Source: JBGSQR01 sp964509295 (GTDB taxonomy: Bacteria; Desulfobacterota; Desulfuromonadia; Geobacterales; Pseudopelobacteraceae). Taken from it: 64,000 bases of DNA. The translations under genes were made by a program, and so were the position numbers. Every line of letters starts with the position of its first letter. Position 1 is the stretch's first letter. Location of the stretch: assembly GCA_964509295.1 (NCBI GenBank), contig CAZDWS010000002.1, forward strand, positions 248,001 through 312,000, read 5' to 3'. Under the pieces are notes generated by a model. That model was not told the DNA's origin, did not search any database, and saw nothing but the letters and a program-made list of their open reading frames with translations. Positions 51,401 to 57,031 of this stretch are shown here, piece after piece.

Positions 51401-52479
51401 AAGGGGCAAACAATTACACCTACACAGCAGGCACAAACAAACTGGCATCCGTGAGCGGACCCGTCGCTACAAGCTTCACCTATGACAACAATGGCAATAC
51501 AGTCACCGATAACTCAAAAACGTTCACCTACAACCAAAACCAGCGCTTATCACAGGCGACCGGTACTCAAACTGGTGATTATGTCTACAACGCCAATGGA
51601 CAGAGATCCAGGAAAACGATCAACGGAGTAGCCACCTACTTTATCTGCGACCAGAGTGGGCAACTGATCTACGAAACTTCAACAAGTGGCATAACTGCCG
51701 ATTACATCTATCTGAACAGGCAACCCATAGCCAAAACGGAAGGAAGTGCGGTATACTTCATCCACAATGACCATTTGGGTACGCCGCAGGTCATGACTGA
51801 TTCAGCTAAAACCAAGGTCTGGGAGATAGAGACAAAACCGTTTGGGGATGGCGCGACTATTACCGGAACAGCAACGCTCAATCTGAGATTTCCGGGCCAG
51901 TACTATGATGCCGAGACCGGCAACCACTATAATTACTTCCGAGATTATAATCCGAGCTTAGGCAGATACATCCAAGCTGATCCGATAGGGATGATTGGAG
52001 GGATAAATCCATTTGTATATGTTCAATCAAATCCAGTAATTAAAATTGATGCATTAGGACTATTAGGAGGAAATTTACAAGGTGGGGTGCAAGGGTCGCT
52101 CCATTTTTTTATGGCTGGGTTCAGTGGTTCTTATGGTGGTGTTATCGGTGGTGGTTCCGCTGGAGTCGGGGCATGTAGATATTGGCAAGTATGTTTAAGA
52201 ATTGGCCCTGGCTATTATGCTGGTGGCGGCGCAACTTTTGGTGGATCAGTTTACTCAGGGCCTCTTTCTGGTTCTGGTGGTTTTTCTGCCGGTGTTGGTG
52301 GCGATGCTGGGGCAGGAGCAAGTGTTGGGGGGCAAGCAAGTGTCGGTGTTGATTCAGGAGGGATAAACTCAGCTGGTGCAGCAAAAGGTGGCTATGGTGG
52401 AGGATATGGTTTTTCTGTTGGTTTTGATTTTTGTTGGACAGAGTTAAAATGCAAGGAGAAACCTCCATGCAAAAAATAG
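48442..52479 (+). CDS. Sec-exported Rhs/YD-repeat protein with glycine-rich C-terminal tip
   Basis: A 1345-aa Rhs-family protein. A signal peptide (about 1-29, ending SHA) is followed by the N-terminal block GKPISLLSGVESFTRNDLSIGQLFPITIRRSYNS (DUF6531-like), then long YD repeats (about 130-1130, with GRLTGITDNLGRTVIYTYD-like units). The Rhs core is NYFRDYNPSLGRYIQADPIG (about 1170-1190), ending at IDALGL (about 1203). The ~135-residue tip after the core is Gly/Ser-rich with a few Cys, and unlike the tips of the two downstream fragments. Rhs shells enclose the C-terminal tip, which is often a toxin. There is no PAAR domain, so delivery would start with Sec rather than a type VI tail. GGAGG precedes the ATG by 6-7 nt. 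The body is A/C-rich; the tip region becomes AT-richer, a sign of tip exchange. Confidence 0.88.
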   Translation: MTRSTEYFINLLCTLLIAFLLQVPVISHAVEVLDAIESNSFVSSFEQSDPSTTGKPISLLSGVESFTRNDLSIGQLFPITIRRSYNSKTGYDSALGYGWAHNYDKRLYTYPDGSVIIRKETGWKRQFTLSGSAYNTPVGETGILVKNPDGTFTYTEKNGTVERYDLKGRLASITAASGSSLALTYVAPIRASLTGILPSNIDQNNAIEVARDYQLSKVEEKNPSGTATGTVVTFAYNTAGRLTGITDNLGRTVIYTHDTAGNLTGVTTSLLASVYEYTDSNNKHLITKIDEGSGIYTNTYDKSGRVTKQTHGNGIIDIEYTIPRKKTKVTTTIKDESNITLNTNTRTVEFDDLGQPVKVTDTLGNETRYTRNSKTWITREERWENSGTLSAPILALKTANNYTYDGRGNLLTKTEAHSTTLEKTTTWTYDPTYNKVLTQAEKSVVNPSTDKVTTNIYDSTGNLTSSTITGLLGDGTPFSYTTVHTYDVNGRPRTIDGPRTDVSDLATYIYDTTGNLSSITQPIIGTTTYVNHDNFGNPQTVTDPNGSITTYTYDANGRVLTMKAPGDANPTTYVYTNSGCGGCGGAVNKIRTITLPEGNRIDYIYDSYGNTSRITDNAGNSINYHYDSKGNKLKEEIKDITGTLKKTLSYQYDALNRLTKIINPDNSFSQNSYDALNNLIAIKDPRTNTTTNSYDALGRLISTIQPGSITTAFNYNTNSNLTTVTDPNNNATTYKYDDLGRVYQTISPDTGTTTYTYDPAGNLITKKDAKNTTITYSYDAANRITKIDYPSDTDTIFTYDSCTNGKGRLCATTDASGTTAYTYTAKGQIATQIATIDGYTFTTQYTYDQNGNINTITHPDNRVVTYTYSDNKPIDVTTTYGGITGNIATGISYKPFGSAEAFTYGNGITRTIIYDTQYRITGIIDGTTLSYGYTPDANGNITAITNNLNSAKNRSYTYDALNRLGTAIGPWGSLGWTYDGTGNRITEGANNYTYTAGTNKLASVSGPVATSFTYDNNGNTVTDNSKTFTYNQNQRLSQATGTQTGDYVYNANGQRSRKTINGVATYFICDQSGQLIYETSTSGITADYIYLNRQPIAKTEGSAVYFIHNDHLGTPQVMTDSAKTKVWEIETKPFGDGATITGTATLNLRFPGQYYDAETGNHYNYFRDYNPSLGRYIQADPIGMIGGINPFVYVQSNPVIKIDALGLLGGNLQGGVQGSLHFFMAGFSGSYGGVIGGGSAGVGACRYWQVCLRIGPGYYAGGGATFGGSVYSGPLSGSGGFSAGVGGDAGAGASVGGQASVGVDSGGINSAGAAKGGYGGGYGFSVGFDFCWTELKCKEKPPCKK

Positions 52480-52673
52480 CAAACCGAGATAAAAATATTG
52501 TGAATAGTTTCTTGTTTTTCGCTGGTCCAGTCTTGGTTTCTGTTACAGTTTTTTTGGATTTCGCAGACATAGGACTGTCTGATCACCTGTTTTTTTGGTT
52601 ATTATTAATATCAATACCTGTTACAGGCATTTATGTCATTAAAGGTTGGTGGCAGTTTTGGAGAAAATCTTAG
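52467..52673 (+). CDS. small two-helix membrane protein overlapping rhs; candidate immunity protein 1
   Basis: AAGGAG (52453-52458) stands 8 nt before the ATG at 52467, which lies inside the last codons of rhs (stop 52477-52479), so the two are translationally coupled. The 68-aa product has two hydrophobic segments (NSFLFFAGPVLVSVTVFLDF and HLFFWLLLISIPVTGIYVI) and a basic Trp-rich end (GWWQFWRKS). No family recognised. Its position right behind the Rhs tip is where immunity genes sit. A membrane-embedded protector would suit a membrane-acting tip, but this is inference. Confidence 0.6.
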   Translation: MQKIANRDKNIVNSFLFFAGPVLVSVTVFLDFADIGLSDHLFFWLLLISIPVTGIYVIKGWWQFWRKS

Positions 52674-52705
52674 CGAAGATCCGCTCCATTGTCTTTGGTT
52701 GGTAA

Positions 52706-53302
52706 AAAAGGCTCTTTGGGGGGCGAAACCGCATCGGAATACTTCCGGGCCAGTATTATGATCAAGAGACCGGGAACCACTACAACTACTTCCGGGACTA
52801 CAATCCGAGCTTAGGTCGGTACATCCAATCAGACCCCATAGGGTTGTGGGGCGGGGTAAATCTTTTTGCTTATGTAAAAAATAATCCGGTGAACTTTACT
52901 GACACTCTTGGGTTATACTTAGGACAATATCCGCCAGCCCCTCCTGGTTATAATCCATCTACTTGGACACCAGGTATATTTGATGACGGTACGTCTTTCC
53001 TGAGAGATCCAAATGGAAATAAATGGCTACCACACCCAGAAGATCCAAGTCATTGGCGGCATTGGGATAAACAGGGTCCAGATGGCAAAGATGATGGCCG
53101 TTGGCCACCAGATTCAAAGAAACCGTGGCCAAACCCAAAAAAACCGAAAAAAGATCAATGCCCGACTGATCCAAACGGCAACGCACCTGAATTCCAATGG
53201 CCAATTCCATTTATGCCAATTGACCCTACAATGCCCAACATGAGATTTCCCACTAGAAGTCCTGTGAGATTTCAATTTAGATTTTTTGTTCCGGCTTGGT
53301 AG
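52706..53302 (+). pseudogene. displaced rhs core/C-terminus fragment 2 (no start codon)
   Basis: The frame opens after a TAA at 52703 and has no ATG, GTG or TTG before 52844. It reads RIGILPGQYYDQETGNHYNYF, then RDYNPSLGRYIQSDPIGLWGGVN, the same core as the rhs gene, then NFTDTLGLYLGQ and a unique ~125-residue tip. The tip has HPEDPSHWRHWDKQGPDGKDDGRWPP and DSKKPWPNPKKP, a Trp/His/Lys-Pro signature I associate from memory with polymorphic-toxin C-termini (perhaps Ntox37-like; to be verified). As it stands it cannot be translated as an Rhs protein and is best seen as a spare tip cassette that could be joined to the full gene by recombination through the core. Confidence 0.72.
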
Positions 53303-53314
53303 AGGGGATGGCAA

Positions 53315-53800
53315 ATGAAAAAAAATGAAATAATAAAAAAACGCAGAATTGAATTAGGTCTAACAGAATCAGATATATCTAGTCTTGTTGACCTCACGCG
53401 AAGTGAATATTCCGACATTGAGTTACATGATGATGAAATTTGTACGGTTACAGACCTTTGTCGTTTAAAAAAAATATGTGTAGTGCTTGGTTTTGATTTG
53501 CTTGATTTATTAGAACTAAAATGTGTTTTTTGTGAGGGGGAAGCGATATTTGCTGAGGATTTTTTGCTTCCTCGAAATGAGTTGATTGTTAATAGAAGAA
53601 TGAAAATGGCGATTTCAAAAGAGGAGTTGGGTGAACGAGTAGGGTTCAATGAAATGGAAATAGAAAACCTCGAAAACAATTCTGAACACCTTGAAACTTG
53701 GCCAATTGATTTTATCAATGATCTCGCAAATGTTATTGATGTGCCCATTCAGATTCTCATGAACGTGAAATGCAACAGATGCGGGAAGGGGAATTCTTAA
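53315..53800 (+). CDS. tandem-HTH protein with CxxC motifs; candidate immunity protein 2
   Basis: A 161-aa protein beginning 12 nt after the fragment 2 stop, with AGGGGATGGCAA before the ATG. It is internally duplicated. Residues ~3-65 (IKKRRIELGLTESDISSLVDLTRSEYSDIE) and ~86-148 (LIVNRRMKMAISKEELGERVGFNEMEIENLE) are both XRE-like HTH modules, each followed by a Leu-rich stretch and a Cys pair (CVFCEG and CNRCGKG). The helices look degenerate as DNA readers. A gene in this slot behind a toxin tip is expected to encode the cognate immunity protein, and HTH-like folds are reused for that purpose in some systems; a regulatory role is the alternative. Confidence 0.7.
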   Translation: MKKNEIIKKRRIELGLTESDISSLVDLTRSEYSDIELHDDEICTVTDLCRLKKICVVLGFDLLDLLELKCVFCEGEAIFAEDFLLPRNELIVNRRMKMAISKEELGERVGFNEMEIENLENNSEHLETWPIDFINDLANVIDVPIQILMNVKCNRCGKGNS

Positions 53801-53850
53801 GTTTAAAACCGTAGGTGCACTGGCACTCAACAACCCGAACAAGCCTAAAT

Positions 53851-53890
53851 CACCGTGAAGCCCTATACTACAGGGTTTTACGGTGTTTTT
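53851..53890 (+). terminator. terminator after candidate immunity gene 2
   Basis: CACCGTGAAGCCCT, a 6-nt loop, AGGGTTTTACGGTG, then five T. It resembles the terminator that closes the third cassette (shared CCGTGAAGCC), suggesting the cassettes carry related ends. The rest of the 53801-53952 gap shows nothing else. Confidence 0.8.
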
Positions 53891-53952
53891 ATAAGAAACA
53901 TTTTTCTTAAACAGCGTTCTGGTAATAGACGGCAACTTTCTCTCTATTATAA

Positions 53953-54408
53953 CTGACCGCACTTGGGGTAGAAAAGCCTCTTCTGGGTCGAAAGCGTATC
54001 GGAATACTTCCGGGCCAGTATTATGATGCTGAGACAGGGAACCATTATAATTACTTCAGAGACTATAATCCAAGCATAGGCAGGTACATCCAAGCCGATC
54101 CAGTTGGGTTGGAGGGTGGGGAAAATCATCTATTTGTTTATACCGATAACAATCCTTTAGTCAGGACTGACCCAAAAGGCCTTTTTTGGGTACTTGATTG
54201 TATTAGATGTTTTTACTATATGAATGAATGTGCTAAGCAAGGATTGAAATGTAAGAAAGATAAATGCAAAGAAAAAGAATTACCACCTACAAGCAGTGAA
54301 CTTTTTAACGAATGTTATAAAGACATTCCCGCATGTCAAAAACAATTTGAATATTGTGGAAAATGCGCTCTTACTACAAAGGGTAGCCCTGCTAGTGGAA
54401 GTCGGTGA
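53953..54408 (+). pseudogene. displaced rhs core/C-terminus fragment 3 (no upstream start codon)
   Basis: The frame opens after a TAA at 53950. From about 53966 it matches fragment 2, then shows the Rhs core: RIGILPGQYYDAETGNHYNYF, RDYNPSIGRYIQADPVGLEGG and NNPLVRTDPKGL. The first possible ATG/GTG/TTG inside the core is TTG at 54109, other than a CTG at the very start, so there is no normal start. The ~75-residue tip (FWVLDCIRCFYYMNECAKQG and onward) has about ten Cys and many Lys, is unlike tips 1 and 2, and ends 7 nt before the next gene. The tip is too short for most nuclease toxins and matches nothing I can name with confidence. A spare tip cassette, as for fragment 2. Confidence 0.72.
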
Positions 54409-54415
54409 GGTCAGT

Positions 54416-54814
54416 ATGAAAAACACTATAGCAATTATATCTGGCGTAATTGTTTCATTGATATTATTTACATTTGTGTCAGCTTTTGTGATGAAATATA
54501 ACATCGAACCATATTCCAGCTTTGGAAAAGGTGGCATTTCAAATAGTGATCTTAGCGCACTCCAAAATAAGATTATCATTATTAATTACTTTGTTGTGTT
54601 TCCAATGATATCATTAGTTTCTGGGTGTGTTGTTAGCTATATTGCTAATAACAAGGAATATATACTTGGTTTATTTAGCATAATTCCTATTGTAGTACTA
54701 TTCGTTGACAGGTCAGTTATTTGGATATTTAGTGTTATTGTCGTAGTTATTTTTTCCTTATTAGGTGTAGTACTTTCAAAAAAACTGAAAACTAAAAGAA
54801 CAAAGATACTGTAG
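54416..54814 (+). CDS. small multi-pass membrane protein; candidate immunity protein 3
   Basis: The ATG at 54416 is used: GGTGAGG is 5 nt upstream and overlaps the fragment 3 stop region. A longer frame from 54296 would overlap the rhs tip. The 132-aa product has about four hydrophobic segments (TIAIISGVIVSLILFTFVSAF, IIIINYFVVFPMISLVSGCVVSY, YILGLFSIIPIVVLFV, VIWIFSVIVVVIFSLLGVVLS) and a basic end. No family recognised. It is probably translationally coupled to the third tip, the usual arrangement of a toxin tip and its immunity protein. Confidence 0.62.
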   Translation: MKNTIAIISGVIVSLILFTFVSAFVMKYNIEPYSSFGKGGISNSDLSALQNKIIIINYFVVFPMISLVSGCVVSYIANNKEYILGLFSIIPIVVLFVDRSVIWIFSVIVVVIFSLLGVVLSKKLKTKRTKIL

Positions 54815-54859
54815 GAGAACATAGGCAGGATCATCCATTCTACACAAAATAAATCAAAC

Positions 54860-54906
54860 CAAAAACGCCGTGACCCCTTTTATTCCAAGGCTTCACGGCG
54901 TTTTTG
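54860..54906. terminator. terminator closing the rhs island
   Basis: CAAAAACGCCGTGA (54860-54873) and TCACGGCGTTTTTG (54893-54906) form a perfect 14-bp stem ending in T on the plus strand and A on the left, so it can act in both directions. Confidence 0.88.
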
Positions 54907-55024
54907 TTTCTTATATATTTTTCTTTAACCGCTGAAGATTCTATCCCCTTATGCGTTGTCCCGTTTTTTTTGTGCCAGCTGATCATCTTAACTTTTCAAG
55001 GCCCTGGCTGGTTGAGAAAAGATA

Positions 55025-55065
55025 TTGACAGGAAAACAACCTTTTTGTATACCTACCGGTAGGTA
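55025..55065 (+). promoter_or_regulatory. promoter with overlapping TetR-type operator
   Basis: TTGACA (55025-55030) and TATACC (55048-55053) are 17 nt apart. The perfect 16-bp palindrome TACCTACCGGTAGGTA (55050-55065) covers the -10 element and start site. It lies 22 nt before the tetR ATG, so the repressor very probably controls its own gene and the efflux operon behind it. Confidence 0.88.
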
Positions 55066-55087
55066 ACATTATGGGAAGGGAAACAGA

Positions 55088-55693
55088 ATGGAAAATTCCT
55101 TGACATCCGGAGTTGTTCAGCTTGATGCAAAAGAGCGATTGCTGGAGGCTGCGCTGGATCAGTTTGCCAGGCGCGGTTACGCATCCACCACCGTCAGGGA
55201 GCTGTGCGAAGCAGCTGGTGTCACAAAACCGGTGCTGTACTACTATTTCAAGAACAAGGAGGGGCTGTACCTGGAATTGATGGATTCCAGCTATGCCCTG
55301 TTTGAATCGACCATTACGGAGCTGACATCCTACTCCGGTACGTCCAGTGCATGTTTGATGCATTTCTGTCAGGGGATGTTCGATATCAGTTGTCAACACA
55401 GACAGGTTGTACAGCTCTGTTTTTCAATTTATTACGGGCCACCACAAGGTGCGCCGGAATATGACCTGGACAGTTTTTATACGAGAATCATGGATGAAAT
55501 TGCTCAGATTCTGCAGAAAGGTATTAATTGCGGAGAAATCAGGGATTGCAACGTTAGTGACATGACCTGGTCCATCTTGGCACTGCTGAATGTGGCCATT
55601 GAGGAACAGCTCTGCCTGAGAGAGCCGCGTATCGACGGGGCAGCCATGAATAGAATGATTCGGCTGCTGTTTGAAGGGATCGCTAAAACCTGA
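55088..55693 (+). CDS. TetR-family repressor of the adjacent RND efflux operon
   Basis: A 201-aa regulator: HTH at about 20-65 (ARRGYASTTVRELCEAAGVTKPVLYYYFKNKEGLYLELM), then a helical ligand-binding domain. The ATG follows GGAAGGGAAAC by 3-9 nt. A strong promoter with a 16-bp palindromic operator lies directly upstream, and the RND efflux genes follow on the same strand after a 195-nt gap that holds a repeat element. By analogy with AcrR-type regulators it should be released from DNA by a substrate of the pump. Confidence 0.93.
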   Translation: MENSLTSGVVQLDAKERLLEAALDQFARRGYASTTVRELCEAAGVTKPVLYYYFKNKEGLYLELMDSSYALFESTITELTSYSGTSSACLMHFCQGMFDISCQHRQVVQLCFSIYYGPPQGAPEYDLDSFYTRIMDEIAQILQKGINCGEIRDCNVSDMTWSILALLNVAIEEQLCLREPRIDGAAMNRMIRLLFEGIAKT

Positions 55694-55705
55694 TATGGCA
55701 GTTCG

Positions 55706-55836
55706 CCTCACGCAAAGACGCAAAGACGCAAAGAAAGTCAAATGCTTATAGACCACAATGAACTTACCAAACAGATGAACTGTTAGTTTTTGGAAAGTCA
55801 TCGGTTTTCTTAGCGTCCTTTGCGGCTTTGCGTGAT
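55706..55836. repeat. CGCAAAG-type inverted repeat element with conserved core, second copy
   Basis: Left arm TCACGCAAAGACGCAAAG (55708-55725) extended by GACGCAAAGAAAGTCAA (55725-55741); right arm TTAGCGTCCTTTGCGGC and TTTGCGTGA (55810-55835). The inner ACCAAACAGATGAA (55766-55779) matches the copy at 39335-39520 at 13 of 14 positions, in the opposite orientation. It lies between tetR and the pump genes. Confidence 0.8.
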
Positions 55837-55888
55837 CAACAGTTTTTTTATAGGTTAAATGATCTTCCTGGAGTTTAAGGAGTTTTAG

Positions 55889-57031
55889 ATGAAACATATT
55901 ATTACTGTATTTTCTGTTTTAGTTTCGGCTGTATTACTTGCCGCTTGTAGCAGTGACACAGCCAAGGTGACGGTCAAGCCGCCGGTTGCCGTGGATGTCC
56001 AGGTCGCTGCAGCTGGCGAGTTGCTGGACAGCGTGGAGGTGACCGGTAATCTGGAACCGAAGTTCAGCGTGGATATCAAAACCCAGATACCGGGCCTGAT
56101 CAAGCAGGTCTATGTCAATGAGTGGGTCAGGGTCAGGAAGGGGCAGCCGCTGGCCCGGATCGAAGTGGCCGAGACCGAGGCGCAGGTAAAGCGGGCCCAG
56201 GCCGGAATCGAAGCGGCCAGGGCCGGGCAGGCCCAGTCTAAGGTGACCCTTAATAGGGCTGAACGTGAACTGGCCCGCATGCAGAAGTTGAAGGAGGCCG
56301 GTCTGTCCACTCAGCAGGCCCTGGATGATGCTTGCAGCGAGGTTGATGCGGCCAAGGCCAAAACTGCTTCTGCTCTTGCCCAGCTGAGTGTTGCAGAAGA
56401 GGAGTTGCGCCAGGCCCAGGCACGTCTTGCAAAAGGTAATGTGAATTCACCCATTGATGGCATTGTTGCACTGAGAGATGTGAACGTGGGTGATCTGGCC
56501 AGTGATGCGGCCGCCGGAAAACCGATCTTTCGCATTGTGGATAATCGTCTGCTTAATCTGACCTTTTCCGTTTCCTCTGCAGAGTCGGCAAAGATCAGGC
56601 AGGGGCAGTCGCTGGAGTTCACGGTTGATTCACAGCCGGGTAAAACCTTCAGTGGAGTGATCAAGTATATCAATCCGGAACTTTCTTCCGCAGATCGCTC
56701 AATGAAGGTTATTGCAGAGGTGCGTAACGATCAGGAACAGCTGAAAGGTGGGCTGTTTGCAAAAGGGCGGATCATTGCCGGAAAGCGCAGCAGTGTCCTT
56801 CAGGTTCCGCGCAGCGCGGTTAACTCCCTGGATCTGACAGCCAAAAAAGGAAGTCTGTTTGTTGTTGAAAATGGCGTTGCCAAAAAAAGAGACATCGCCA
56901 TTGGTGTTCAGAATGGTGAGCGGATTGAAGTTGCCTCAGGGCTGAAAACCGGTGAGCAGTATGTGGTGCGCGGTGGATTCAACCTGAAGGACGGCGACCA
57001 GGTGGCTGTGCCGCAGGCGGTAGCAAAATGA
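55889..57031 (+). CDS. RND efflux periplasmic adaptor (membrane-fusion protein)
   Basis: A 380-aa lipoprotein (MKHIITVFSVLVSAVLLAAC, lipobox Cys20) of the AcrA/MexA/HlyD type. It has a lipoyl half-motif (LEPKFSVDIKTQIPGLIKQVYVNEWVRVRKGQPLARI), a long coiled-coil hairpin (about 85-185, rich in Ala/Gln/Arg), the second lipoyl half (NVNSPIDGIVALRDVNVGDL), then beta-barrel and membrane-proximal domains. It bridges the inner-membrane pump and the TolC-type channel. The last 4 nt overlap the pump gene. Confidence 0.93.
   Translation: MKHIITVFSVLVSAVLLAACSSDTAKVTVKPPVAVDVQVAAAGELLDSVEVTGNLEPKFSVDIKTQIPGLIKQVYVNEWVRVRKGQPLARIEVAETEAQVKRAQAGIEAARAGQAQSKVTLNRAERELARMQKLKEAGLSTQQALDDACSEVDAAKAKTASALAQLSVAEEELRQAQARLAKGNVNSPIDGIVALRDVNVGDLASDAAAGKPIFRIVDNRLLNLTFSVSSAESAKIRQGQSLEFTVDSQPGKTFSGVIKYINPELSSADRSMKVIAEVRNDQEQLKGGLFAKGRIIAGKRSSVLQVPRSAVNSLDLTAKKGSLFVVENGVAKKRDIAIGVQNGERIEVASGLKTGEQYVVRGGFNLKDGDQVAVPQAVAK

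Noticed and set aside
52844..53302. Reading the second rhs fragment as a normal gene from the TTG at 52844
   Set aside because: The TTG lies in the middle of the conserved Rhs core and has no ribosome-binding site; the homology continues upstream of it without any start codon.
54296..54814. 172-aa version of the third small gene
   Set aside because: Its first 40 residues are an out-of-frame reading of the rhs tip; the ATG at 54416 has the ribosome-binding site and begins the hydrophobic protein.
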